Shown one piece after another: positions 27,854 through 35,897 of a stretch of 64,000 bases of DNA. Numbering within the stretch: the stretch's first letter is position 1; the number at the start of each line of letters is the position of its first letter. The notes beneath the pieces were generated by a model, which made no database searches, had not been told where the DNA came from, and worked only from the letters and a program-made list of their open reading frames with translations. The translations under genes and the position numbers were made by a program. Origin of the DNA: Anaeromonas frigoriresistens (GTDB lineage Bacteria > Bacillota > Clostridia > Tissierellales > SIT17); the NCBI RefSeq assembly GCF_016820655.1, contig NZ_WSFT01000016.1:62001-126000 (forward strand), given 5' to 3'.

Positions 27854-29667
27854 TATAAACTAACTTTTTCTTCTTTGAACTGATTAGTATAAAGATTATA
27901 GTAATAACCTCTATTCTGAATTAATTGTTTATGGGTTCCTTCTTCTACTATCTTTCCTTTTTTAACCACAAGTATTCTATCAGAGTTTACTATCGTAGAC
28001 AATCTGTGAGCAATTATAAAGCTAGTTCTACCCTTTAATACCTTTTGTATAGCATCTTGAATTTTCTTTTCAGTTTCTGTGTCAATAGATGAAGTGGCTT
28101 CATCTAAAACAAATATCTTAGGATTAGATACTATAGCTCTAGCAAAAGAAATTAATTGTTTCTGTCCTGTAGATAATTTCCCTCCTCCTTCGCCTACTTG
28201 TGTATCATATCCCTTTTCTAATTTAGTTATAAATTCATGAGCATTAACTAATTTAGCAGCTCTAATTACATCCATCTCAGTTGCATTTTTACTACCATAT
28301 CTTATATTTTCTATTATCGTTCCACTAAATAGATGGGGGCTTTGTAAAACATATCCTATATTAGAATGAAGCCATGGTAATGATCTTTCTCTATAATCAA
28401 TACCATCAATTAATACTTCTCCTTCGCTTGGCTCATAAAACCTACAAGCTAGATTAACTATTGTACTTTTACCCGATCCAGTTTCTCCTACCAAAGCAAT
28501 GGTTTCTCCTGCTCTTATATTTAAATTAAAATTATCTAATACCTTTTCACCGCTTTCATATTTAAATGTAACATTTCTATACTCTATATCTCCTTTTATA
28601 TCCTCCCAATTTTCATCCTTTGCATGGAGTATATCCCCATATTTTTCAATAACATCTTCTCTATCTTTTATAGTTGGCTCCATTTCTACTAAGGATAAAA
28701 CTCTTTCAGCAGAAGCTTGAGCAGCTTGAAGCTCAGCAAATACTCTAGCCAATTCTCTAACAGGTTCAAAAAATAATGCTGTATAAGATAAAAACGCTAC
28801 TAAAGTACCATAGGATATAGTATCTGTTAAGACACCCTTTCCACCAAACCATAAAGCCAATCCTGTACCTATACTTCCTAAGGTTAAAACTATAGGAAGA
28901 AATAAAGCTGAAAAAATTGCTGCTCTTATTGATACTAGTCTCATATTTCCAGTTAGATCTTTAAATTCATTTAAGTTTTCTTCTTCTCTAACTAAAGTTT
29001 TTGTGGTCTTAGCTCCACTTATTCCTTCACTGAAGCTTCCTGTGATTTGTGAGTTTATCTTTCTTACATCTCTATATGCTTTTAATATTTTCTTTTGAAA
29101 GTATATGCTAAGCATAGCCAATATCGGTACAACAGTTAGAGTAATAAGGGCCAACTTAAAATTAAGTATCAAAAGTACAACAGCAATACCAGACATAAAT
29201 GTTAATCCCCAAGCTGAATCTACTAATCCCCAACTTATTGTTTCTCCTAATCTTCTAACATCCGATGTCATCCTTGCCATTATCCATCCTGTAGGAGTTT
29301 TATCATAGTATGTAAAAGATAACTCTTGTAATTTTTTAAATCCTAACTTCCTAATATCATATTGAATACCCATTTCAACTTTTCCAGCTAAAGCAATAAA
29401 TGCCCATACATTTATTACTTGAATTATTATTAATACTCCATATATAATGGCAAATCTGCCTAATCCATCAATATTTCCTGGGACAACATAATTATCTATT
29501 GCCCTCCGAGTCATCAAAGGAAAAATTATATCAATCCCTGCAACACTTACCATTATAAATCCTAACATTATCAAATATTTCTTATATTTCTTCATGTATT
29601 TAAATATTTGTTTCCATACTCCTAAATCAAAATCATTATTATACTCTTGCTCTTTAAATCCTGTCAT
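27850..29667 (-). CDS. Heterodimeric ABC exporter subunit, second half
   Basis: A 605-residue half-transporter with six membrane helices (residues about 25-320) and an ABC ATPase domain: Walker A (LVGETGSGKSTIVNLACRF), signature LSTGQKQLISFARA and Walker B (IFVLDEATSSIDTETE). The signature LSTGQ and intact glutamate suggest the catalytically competent half of a BmrCD/TM287-288-type drug or lipid exporter. The ATG at 29667 lies 10 bases behind GGGG; an in-frame GTG at 29676 abuts that site. It follows its partner gene by 20 bases and is last in the operon. Confidence 0.93.
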   Translation of the reverse strand: MTGFKEQEYNNDFDLGVWKQIFKYMKKYKKYLIMLGFIMVSVAGIDIIFPLMTRRAIDNYVVPGNIDGLGRFAIIYGVLIIIQVINVWAFIALAGKVEMGIQYDIRKLGFKKLQELSFTYYDKTPTGWIMARMTSDVRRLGETISWGLVDSAWGLTFMSGIAVVLLILNFKLALITLTVVPILAMLSIYFQKKILKAYRDVRKINSQITGSFSEGISGAKTTKTLVREEENLNEFKDLTGNMRLVSIRAAIFSALFLPIVLTLGSIGTGLALWFGGKGVLTDTISYGTLVAFLSYTALFFEPVRELARVFAELQAAQASAERVLSLVEMEPTIKDREDVIEKYGDILHAKDENWEDIKGDIEYRNVTFKYESGEKVLDNFNLNIRAGETIALVGETGSGKSTIVNLACRFYEPSEGEVLIDGIDYRERSLPWLHSNIGYVLQSPHLFSGTIIENIRYGSKNATEMDVIRAAKLVNAHEFITKLEKGYDTQVGEGGGKLSTGQKQLISFARAIVSNPKIFVLDEATSSIDTETEKKIQDAIQKVLKGRTSFIIAHRLSTIVNSDRILVVKKGKIVEEGTHKQLIQNRGYYYNLYTNQFKEEKVSLY

Positions 29668-29686
29668 TCTGATCACTCCCCTCAGT

Positions 29687-31486
29687 CTATACTATTTTAT
29701 CCATCTCTGTTTCTAGACTGTTTTGTATAGTCCACACTCTTTTATAAAGTCCTTTTCTTTTAATTAATTCTTCATGGTTACCAGATTGAACTATTTTCCC
29801 ATTTTCCAAAACTATAATTTTATCAGCTCCAGCAATAGTGGATACTCTATGAGAAATTATAAAAGTCGTTACTCCACTTTTTCTTTTCTCTAATGCTTTT
29901 CTAATAGCTAAATCTGTCTCTGTATCTACAGCACTTAAAGAATCATCAAATATTAATATAGGACTATTATTTATTAATGTTCTAGCTATTGCTATTCTCT
30001 GTTTTTGTCCCCCAGATAATGTTACTCCCTTTTCTCCAACTTTAGTATCATATCCTCTTTCGAAATCTTCAATCACATTGTGAATAGCTGCTACTCTAGC
30101 AGATTCAATAATCTCTGCTTCTTTAGCTTCCAACTTTGCAAGGCTTATATTGTCTTTTATACTTCTTGAGAATAAAAATGGTTCTTGCAAAACTATTCCC
30201 ACATGTTTTCTAATCCATTTTTTTTGTATATTCTTAAGCTCAATTCCATCAATTTTTATTGATCCAGAGTTATATTCATACAGCCTAGCCAAAAGATGGA
30301 CTAGAGATGATTTACCCGACCCTGTTTGACCCATTATAGCTATAGTTTCTCCTTTATTTACTTCAAAAGAAATATTGTCTAGGGTTTTATTATCATTTTC
30401 ATAACTAAAAGATACATTTTCAAATTTAATATTACCTTTTATCTCTGGAGTCAATTCATTAGATTCTATCTCTTCTCTAGGTTCATCCAGTATTTCTCCA
30501 ATTCTCTCTAAAGATACCAGTGACTTCCCTAAATCAGTTAAAATACGTCCTAACTGCCTAACTGGCCACAATAGCATACCTTCATAACTAGTAAATACTA
30601 CTAAAGTACCTAATGTAATAGCTCCTGTAGTTGCCCAATATACACCTAAAATCAGTACAGAACCTATCTGTATTAAGCATAATAAATCTGATAATGCCCA
30701 ATAACCAGCTAGTAATCGAATTAATTTATAGGTTAAATATCTATAATTTTCATTTTTTTCTTCAAATTTATCGATCTCAAATTTTTCTTTTGAAAAAGCT
30801 CTAACTACTCTTACTCCACTTAAATTTTCTTGTAATACAGTAGACATCTCTGCCTCTGACTCATCTGATAGTTTAAAAGCTTTTTTTACTTTAAGAAAGA
30901 ATATTACTGAAAAAGCAAATATAATCGGTACTACTGCCATTGATATAAGGGCCATTTTTACATTCAATGAAAACATAATAATAGCTACAAAAGATATCAT
31001 AAATATAGCTCTACCTATTTCTACGAATTGTATAGCTAAGAATCTTCTTATTGTATCTACATCAGATGTACACCTTTGAATAAGATCTCCAGTCTCTGAC
31101 TTTACATGATAATCATAAGGTTGATGCTGTAGATGATCATATACACTTTCTCTAATATTTTTTGCGATAGATTCTGCCGCTTGAGCAGACCATTTTCCTT
31201 TAAAATAAAGAAATATACCTTGAATCATAGTAAGTATAACTAAGACTATTGCACTTATCCATAAATTATTTTCTAAAAAATCTATGCCTCCAATTTTATT
31301 TATGCTATTCATAACAATACTAGGAGCTTTTAAAGCTTTATCCCCAATTACTGAATCAATTGATACTTTTAGTACCAATGGATTTATTATTGAAGCAAAG
31401 GTTGCAAGCCCAATGCTTAGTACTGCTCCAATATATATTAATCTATTTCCTTTCATAAACTTCCATAATAATTTTAATCTATTCAT
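29687..31486 (-). CDS. Heterodimeric ABC exporter subunit, first half
   Basis: A 599-residue half-transporter, partner of the next gene. It has six membrane helices, then Walker A (IMGQTGSGKSSLVHLLARL), signature LSGGQKQRIAIARTL and Walker B (LIFDDSLSAVDTETD). The residue after Walker B is D-S instead of the usual catalytic glutamate, as in the degenerate nucleotide site of heterodimers such as BmrC. Together the pair likely exports drugs or other amphiphiles; the substrate is unknown. AAAGGAGG precedes the ATG. A 20-codon ORF lies just upstream. Confidence 0.93.
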   Translation of the reverse strand: MNRLKLLWKFMKGNRLIYIGAVLSIGLATFASIINPLVLKVSIDSVIGDKALKAPSIVMNSINKIGGIDFLENNLWISAIVLVILTMIQGIFLYFKGKWSAQAAESIAKNIRESVYDHLQHQPYDYHVKSETGDLIQRCTSDVDTIRRFLAIQFVEIGRAIFMISFVAIIMFSLNVKMALISMAVVPIIFAFSVIFFLKVKKAFKLSDESEAEMSTVLQENLSGVRVVRAFSKEKFEIDKFEEKNENYRYLTYKLIRLLAGYWALSDLLCLIQIGSVLILGVYWATTGAITLGTLVVFTSYEGMLLWPVRQLGRILTDLGKSLVSLERIGEILDEPREEIESNELTPEIKGNIKFENVSFSYENDNKTLDNISFEVNKGETIAIMGQTGSGKSSLVHLLARLYEYNSGSIKIDGIELKNIQKKWIRKHVGIVLQEPFLFSRSIKDNISLAKLEAKEAEIIESARVAAIHNVIEDFERGYDTKVGEKGVTLSGGQKQRIAIARTLINNSPILIFDDSLSAVDTETDLAIRKALEKRKSGVTTFIISHRVSTIAGADKIIVLENGKIVQSGNHEELIKRKGLYKRVWTIQNSLETEMDKIV

Positions 31487-31528
31487 TTTAAATACCTCCT
31501 TTAATGTTAATGATTATATATGACTTTG

Positions 31529-31591
31529 TTAGGGATCATTTATATATCCTTTTCCCAGCATTAATACAGTTTTAGTTATTTTAATTTTCAT
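31529..31591 (-). CDS. 20-codon ORF between the GNAT gene and the ABC exporter
   Basis: Begins MKIKITKTVLMLGKG and ends YINDP, with GGGAGG correctly spaced before the ATG. It lies 24 bases after the acetyltransferase stop and 42 bases before the exporter start. Drug exporters such as BmrCD have leader peptides at this position, so it could be a translational leader, but I see no terminator after it. It may also be chance. Confidence 0.4.
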   Translation of the reverse strand: MKIKITKTVLMLGKGYINDP

Positions 31592-31615
31592 ATTTCTACC
31601 TCCCACTTTATTTTA

Positions 31616-32581
31616 TTAGTTAATATCTAGTACTCTCTCATCAATACGTCTTACTAAACTATAAGTATATGGTGTAAAGTATTTAGTCCAAAAATAGCTT
31701 CCCAAATTGTTTATAGACTCAAAATCTACACCACATAGAGGATAATCATTATCTATTAACCATTTTTGTATATTATTTAATATCATAGCTCCGGCCTTTG
31801 ATCCCCTTTCCTCTTCAGTAGTATAAGCCCCTGTAATATTCATTATATTCTTGTGCTCAGAGATATAAGTTTCTCCTGTTGGTTCTAACATCATATAACC
31901 TATAGCTTTATTTTCCGTATAAGCAATCCATAAATGATGATTATCCTTACTTAACCAATTAATTAAATCTCTACTAGGATCCTCTTCATTTTTAGGAAAG
32001 AAAATAGGGGACTTTTTGTAGTACTTAATGTGTTCTCTGTGGATTTCTACTATATTAGAAATATCTGGTACATTTGCTTTTTTTACCTTAATGCTAGAAT
32101 TATATACATCTATAACCTCAGCTTTTCTAATTGCATCTACACATCTAAATCCAAAACCTTGCCAAGTCCATGTCTCTATATTTCTCCTATCATGGGCAAA
32201 AAACGTTAATGCATGGGTCATATATCCTTCTTTCACCCATCGATCAGCTGCATATTGATATAGTCCTTTATATATTTGTTCTCTATATTCCTTTTTTGCT
32301 CCATGGGCATATAATGGACTATATATTCCCTTACATTTTCCAAACAGTTCATCTACTTTAAGCCCAGTTATAAACCCTACTAATTGATCATTTAAAAGAG
32401 CTATAAAACCTATTTCATTTAAAATTAATTGTGACATTAATTCCTTAATTTTATTTAATTCAATAATATTATCTGGAAGTATATTCGTCACTTTTCTTTC
32501 ATCTTCATAAGATTCAATTACTAATTTGACAGCTTCATCTAAATGACTATTATTTAACTTATCATATTTAATATCTATAAT
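31616..32581 (-). CDS. GNAT family N-acetyltransferase (probable non-AUG start)
   Basis: Two GNAT-like halves: residues about 1-150 (LNEIGFIALLNDQLVGFITG) and 150-321 (KANVPDISNIVEIHREH, HLWIAYTENKAIGYMMLEP, EERGSKAGAMILNNIQKWL). The usual starts give only a 291-residue product beginning at GTG 32491. The frame stays open upstream and encodes a plausible GNAT N-terminus (LDEAVKLVIESYEDERK) back to a strong GGAGGA site, with only ATT (32584, 32581) and ATA (32578) as initiation candidates before a TGA. I list the ATT at 32581. It follows the DJ-1 gene closely and precedes the exporter, suggesting a modification-plus-efflux operon. The substrate is unknown. Confidence 0.75.
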   Translation of the reverse strand: MIDIKYDKLNNSHLDEAVKLVIESYEDERKVTNILPDNIIELNKIKELMSQLILNEIGFIALLNDQLVGFITGLKVDELFGKCKGIYSPLYAHGAKKEYREQIYKGLYQYAADRWVKEGYMTHALTFFAHDRRNIETWTWQGFGFRCVDAIRKAEVIDVYNSSIKVKKANVPDISNIVEIHREHIKYYKKSPIFFPKNEEDPSRDLINWLSKDNHHLWIAYTENKAIGYMMLEPTGETYISEHKNIMNITGAYTTEEERGSKAGAMILNNIQKWLIDNDYPLCGVDFESINNLGSYFWTKYFTPYTYSLVRRIDERVLDIN

Positions 32582-32598
32582 AATTCCTCCTCACTTTC

Positions 32599-33168
32599 TT
32601 AACTAATAACATTTTCTCTTACATTAAAATATTTAAAATATTTGATTGTTTCCTGTAAATCTGCTTCATTTTCATAAATATTCATTATTTTTCCTAATTC
32701 TAGAGCAAAATCTACATATCCGCTAGCTTTTGCTGTTATTATGTTTCCATCCACCACTACATTTTCATCAACAAATTCACTTTCATTAAAATCTTTAAAT
32801 TCTACTATTGGTAATGTTGTAGTATATTTTCTTCCTTTTAAAACTCCGGCCTTTGCTAAAGATAATGGTGCAGCACATATAGCCCCTATAGTTTTACCCT
32901 GACTATTTAATTTGTCAATCACTTCCATTAACTTCTTATCATTTATTAAGTGCTGAGGATCTCCTCCAGGTAGAATAAGTAAATCAACATCTTTAATATC
33001 TACTTCCTCTAATGTAATATGGGGCAAAGTTCTAAACCCTTCCCAAGATGTTACTTCTTTATTATTTAGCCCTACAGTTACTATTTCTCCTTTCGTCTTC
33101 ATAAAATAATTAGATAAAACCACTTCAAATTGTACAAACCCTTCATAAATTAATACATAAGTTTTCAT
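32599..33168 (-). CDS. DJ-1/PfpI family protein
   Basis: A 189-residue cytoplasmic protein of the DJ-1/ThiJ/PfpI superfamily. The nucleophile elbow is AICAAPLSLAKAG with the conserved cysteine; the glutamate-bearing first strand (LIYEGFVQFE) and the LLILPGGDP strand are present. Members are glyoxalase- or deglycase-like or chaperone-like; the exact activity cannot be told. CAGGAGTG precedes the ATG. It is the first structural gene after the tandem-terminator leader at 33201-33484, with no promoter visible between the second terminator and its start. Confidence 0.9.
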   Translation of the reverse strand: MKTYVLIYEGFVQFEVVLSNYFMKTKGEIVTVGLNNKEVTSWEGFRTLPHITLEEVDIKDVDLLILPGGDPQHLINDKKLMEVIDKLNSQGKTIGAICAAPLSLAKAGVLKGRKYTTTLPIVEFKDFNESEFVDENVVVDGNIITAKASGYVDFALELGKIMNIYENEADLQETIKYFKYFNVRENVIS

Positions 33169-33200
33169 TGAATCACTCCTGTTATTTTTTTATTTATGTA

Positions 33201-33234
33201 ATAAAAAAGCCATGGATTTATAAATCCATGGCTT
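33201..33234 (-). terminator. Second leader terminator before the DJ-1/GNAT/ABC operon
   Basis: The 28-base palindrome with arms AAGCCATGGATTTA and TAAATCCATGGCTT is followed by TTTTTTATT on the minus strand, 33 bases before the DJ-1 gene. Its 5' arm (33224-33234) can also pair for 11 bp, with two G-U pairs, with the 3' arm of the first leader terminator (33291-33301). Confidence 0.8.
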
Positions 33235-33284
33235 AGAAAGCAAACTATTATCCTATTTTGTATAAATATATACTAAAAATAGAC

Positions 33285-33318
33285 AATAAAAAACCATAGA
33301 TATCTTAATACCTATGGT
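33285..33318 (-). terminator. First leader terminator (attenuator) with competing antiterminator
   Basis: An 11-bp stem (ACCATAGGTAT/ATATCTATGGT, one G-U) with a 4-base loop, followed by a T run on the minus strand. The 5' arm contains CCATAGGT (33310-33317), the exact complement of ACCTATGG in codons 21-23 of the leader ORF (33351-33358). The two structures exclude each other. Confidence 0.8.
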
Positions 33319-33337
33319 TAGTAATCAAGTTAAAAAA

Positions 33338-33418
33338 CTATAAATAACTCCCATAGGTCGCACTCATATAACTGAATTTAGGTGATAAATTAGTTAATCC
33401 ATTAATTAAAGTTTTCAT
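33338..33418 (-). CDS. 26-residue leader peptide of the DJ-1/GNAT/ABC exporter operon
   Basis: A short ORF with AAAGGAGG 8 bases before its ATG and a consensus promoter 31 bases upstream. The peptide begins MKTLINGLTN, has a middle LSPKFSY and ends MSATYGSYL. The codons for Thr-Tyr-Gly (21-23) form the first strand of an antiterminator. A ribosome finishing the ORF would cover that strand and let the terminator form; a ribosome stalled earlier would leave it free. The peptide matches nothing I know. Context (acetyltransferase plus ABC exporter) suggests induction by a translation-targeting inhibitor, which is inference. Confidence 0.75.
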   Translation of the reverse strand: MKTLINGLTNLSPKFSYMSATYGSYL

Positions 33419-33455
33419 TAATACGACCTCCTTTTTTGAGTTATTTTACTAATTA

Positions 33456-33484
33456 AGTATAATATATTTTTCAGAATATTTCAA
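33456..33484 (-). promoter_or_regulatory. Sigma-A promoter of the leader and exporter operon
   Basis: TTGAAA, a 17-base spacer, TATACT on the minus strand. The predicted start near 33449 gives a 30-base untranslated region before the leader ORF. Confidence 0.8.
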
Positions 33485-33554
33485 GTCTTTTTTTAATAAA
33501 TAATTTTCTGAAATAATAATTTTTGTTCTAAAAGCCTTTTCCCTTCTTCTATAC

Positions 33555-33604
33555 TTAAATATAAAAGATATGAAAAAATCCAATAACATTATTTCATATC
33601 TTTT
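33555..33604 (-). terminator. Terminator overlapping the end of ytrI
   Basis: The stem AAAAGATATGAAA/TTTCATATCTTTT with a 16-base loop; the 5' arm includes the last codons of the gene. The tail is only moderately U-rich. Confidence 0.55.
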
Positions 33605-34053
33605 ACTTCTATATATATTTCTAAAATATCACTTAATAATACTTTTTTCACTTGAAGCTTATAAGAATTCTCCTCAAATTTCATTATTCTATTATCTACA
33701 ATTTCTGAAATAATATTTATATCAATATCTTTAACTTCTTTTCCTATTAGATTAATATATTTTTCTTTTATATGCTTTATTAATTCTATCTCGTCAATTT
33801 CATCATTAATGTTTTCTAATTTTATATTTATATCTTTTAGAATATATCTATTTTTATTTATAGATTCCTCTAATTTATTTAATTTTAAATCTTTTTCTTC
33901 AAGTAAAGTATAATATACATTTAATCTCTGATAATACTCATCTATCTTGTAAGATACAAATATTGTAACTGTAAGGCTTCCAATTATCATCCCAATTATC
34001 ATACCCATTATCAAAGTTATAAAAAACTTATTAATCCCCTTTACTCTATCCAT
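33589..34053 (-). CDS. ytrI: YtrI-like sporulation membrane protein
   Basis: 154 residues: one N-terminal membrane segment (FFITLIMGMIIGMIIGSLTV), then a coiled coil (EEKDLKLNKLEESINKNRYI) and a small C-terminal alpha/beta domain ending SDILEIYIEVKD. It overlaps the end of ytrH by 13 bases. Bacillus YtrI has the same size and layout and pairs with YtrH, both required for normal sporulation; sequence similarity is weak, so the call rests mainly on synteny and architecture. Confidence 0.7.
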   Translation of the reverse strand: MDRVKGINKFFITLIMGMIIGMIIGSLTVTIFVSYKIDEYYQRLNVYYTLLEEKDLKLNKLEESINKNRYILKDINIKLENINDEIDEIELIKHIKEKYINLIGKEVKDIDINIISEIVDNRIMKFEENSYKLQVKKVLLSDILEIYIEVKDMK

Positions 34054-34376
34054 AATTCACTTATTCTCCTAAGATATTTTAATAATGCATATCCACAATT
34101 AGCCCCTATTAATGCAGAAACAATATATGCTATTTGTTTTATTAATGTCAGCAATTCTCTTCTCAATAGTCCTTGTTCTAAAATTTGAAAGGAGGAAAAG
34201 GTTCCTCCTAAAGATATTGCTATAGCCCATATCTTAATATTCTTCCCAATATCAATCATCGTTTTTAAAGGAGGATGATTTAATATTAAAGCTGCAAAGC
34301 CTGCAAAAAAACATGCCCCCAACATCACTCCAAAGGCAATAAAAAAATTATATGTAATCTTACTTAAAAATCCCAT
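34041..34376 (-). CDS. ytrH: Sporulation membrane protein YtrH
   Basis: 111 residues with three membrane segments. FFIAFGVMLGACFFAGFAAL, HPPLKTMIDIGKNIKIWAIA and ISLGGTFSSF match the conserved YtrH family core. In Bacillus it is made in the mother cell and needed for normal spore formation. The ATG at 34376 has AAGGA at good spacing; the frame extends upstream without a site. It is evidence that the organism forms endospores. Confidence 0.88.
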   Translation of the reverse strand: MGFLSKITYNFFIAFGVMLGACFFAGFAALILNHPPLKTMIDIGKNIKIWAIAISLGGTFSSFQILEQGLLRRELLTLIKQIAYIVSALIGANCGYALLKYLRRISELWIE

Positions 34377-34430
34377 GATATCATCCTTATATTTTTTACT
34401 ATTATTATGCAATTAAGATATTATTTAGAA

Positions 34431-34457
34431 TAAAAAAGCGACGAATATTCGTCGCTT
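34431..34457 (-). terminator. Terminator after the DsrE-like gene
   Basis: The palindrome AAGCGACGAATATTCGTCGC followed by TTTTTTATT on the minus strand, just past the stop at 34462. Confidence 0.88.
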
Positions 34458-34461
34458 AATC

Positions 34462-34809
34462 TTATATAGTTAATAAATGATAATCTCCTAATATATAATT
34501 CGTTAGAGGTTGACCCATTGATTTAACTTCTATACCTATTTCCTCTAGTTTCTCAGACACATTGTAGTTATTAGCGCAAGCTCTGCAAGCCTCTAGTTTT
34601 ATACCTTCTTCTTTCATTTTTTTCATATAATCTTGTAATTCTTCATCCCTAGATAGTAGCTTTGCAGATGGGCCCCATACTATTAGAGTTATATCTTCCC
34701 ACCATCCTCTAATTTTAGAGTTAAGAGCATACATAAATAGCATATTAGTAGCTACCTCTTTATCTCCACTAGTCCATAATATAACTAGTTTCTCTTTATT
34801 GTCCGGCAT
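34462..34809 (-). CDS. DsrE-like family protein
   Basis: A 115-residue soluble protein of the DsrE/DsrF-like fold (LVILWTSGDKEVATNMLFMY, VWGPSAKLL) with a CxxC-type pair in EACRACANNYNV, where sulfur-relay relatives carry their active cysteine. No dsr, tus or other sulfur genes are nearby, so sulfur transfer is only possible. A single gene with its own terminator. Confidence 0.8.
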   Translation of the reverse strand: MPDNKEKLVILWTSGDKEVATNMLFMYALNSKIRGWWEDITLIVWGPSAKLLSRDEELQDYMKKMKEEGIKLEACRACANNYNVSEKLEEIGIEVKSMGQPLTNYILGDYHLLTI

Positions 34810-34860
34810 ATATAATCCTCCTATTAATTTAATTTTAAATAAATTACCCTATTATATATA

Positions 34861-35505
34861 TTAATAATCATCATATTCTCTATTCATTACTTTAGAAATA
34901 GCCTTTTTTACAATATCATACTCAAACCCTTTATATGATAAATGCCTAGCGAGTTTTTGATATGTCTTCCTATCATCATCTTCTTTAATTTTCCTTATTT
35001 TTTTCTCAGCTAAAACAATAGCATTTTTTAATTCAACATCTTTATCTTCTAATCTATTAATTTCCTTTTGAGCTAATTTCTTATCTATACCTTTCTTTAG
35101 TAAATCATAATAAATTCTATTTTTACCAAATCTTTTTATCTTTCTTTTATCTTTTATAATACTTTCTGCCAATTGTTCATCGTTAACTAGATCATATTCT
35201 CTTAAGCTATCTAATACTCTATCTATTATATTTTTCTCAAATCCATAATTTTTAAGTTTTCTCTTTAAGTTACTTTCACTTTGAGACGCACCATTTATGA
35301 TTTGAATAGCTTTATTTTTACATTTAATTATATCTTCCTTCAATATTATCTCTTCCAGCGTTTCTCTGTTAATTTCCTTACCGGGATATAAATTTAAATT
35401 AAAGCTAATTTCTCTTAAAGTTGATTTAAAGTACTCTCCATCTACATAAATATGAACTCTATTTATATCTTTTTGTGCATCTCTAATTTCAGTTATTTTA
35501 GCCAT
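34861..35505 (-). CDS. recX: Regulatory protein RecX
   Basis: A 214-residue modulator of RecA filaments. It shows the three-helix repeats of RecX (SESNLKRKLKNYGFEKNIID, then LVNDEQLAESIIKDKRKIKRFGKNRI with the family pattern, then RHLSYKGFEYDIVKKAI). The N-terminal 60 residues are the extra beta domain seen in Firmicute RecX. The ATG at 35505 follows AGGAGA with 8-base spacing; an ATG two codons upstream is too close. recA is not in the window. Confidence 0.9.
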   Translation of the reverse strand: MAKITEIRDAQKDINRVHIYVDGEYFKSTLREISFNLNLYPGKEINRETLEEIILKEDIIKCKNKAIQIINGASQSESNLKRKLKNYGFEKNIIDRVLDSLREYDLVNDEQLAESIIKDKRKIKRFGKNRIYYDLLKKGIDKKLAQKEINRLEDKDVELKNAIVLAEKKIRKIKEDDDRKTYQKLARHLSYKGFEYDIVKKAISKVMNREYDDY

Positions 35506-35598
35506 ATACATCTCTCCTATATATTAATTATCCCATATATATAGGAGAATAAAAAGTATATATAAATTTAAATTATAAAAATTTACATAAATTTCTTA

Positions 35599-35627
35599 TT
35601 GACAGAATATAATTATAGCAATATAAT
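35599..35627 (+). promoter_or_regulatory. Consensus sigma-A promoter of the S-box metNIQ unit
   Basis: TTGACA, a 17-base spacer, TATAAT: a perfect match at both hexamers, about 35 bases before the riboswitch. Confidence 0.88.
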
Positions 35628-35657
35628 TGTAAACAATATATTTAAACTGAATATCGA

Positions 35658-35761
35658 AACTCTTATCCAGAGAGGTGGAGGGGCTGGCCCGATGAAACCC
35701 GGCAACCTATGCTATAAGCATAAGGTGCTAATTCCTGCGGTATATACCGACAGATGAGAGA
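35658..35761 (+). ncRNA. SAM-I riboswitch (S-box) upstream of metNIQ
   Basis: The S-box core is easily read: CTCTTATCCAGAGAGGTGGAG, then CCGATGAAACCCGGCAACC, then GGTGCTAATTCCTGC and closing GATGAGAG. P1 forms between CTCTTATC and GATGAGAG. When SAM is absent, ATGAGAGAGGA can instead pair with TCCTCTTTCAT as antiterminator, freeing the metNIQ genes. Confidence 0.97.
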
Positions 35762-35776
35762 GGAAACTATACATTT

Positions 35777-35801
35777 ATCCTCTTTCATAGGGGATTTTTT
35801 T
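35777..35801 (+). terminator. S-box terminator
   Basis: ATCCTCT pairs with AGGGGAT (one G-U) around a TTCAT loop, followed by T6. Its 5' arm is the sequence used by the antiterminator, so SAM binding turns transcription off. Confidence 0.88.
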
Positions 35802-35897
35802 ATTGCATAGAAAAATTAGCATCAATGAATCCTTGCTCTCTAGATATATAAAGTTTCAGTACACTAAAACTCATTAAATGATAAAGGAGGATTTAAA

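Noticed and set aside
34377-34430. Possible sigma-E promoter before ytrH (CATAATAAT)
   Set aside because: No fitting -35 element and the -10 matches only in part.
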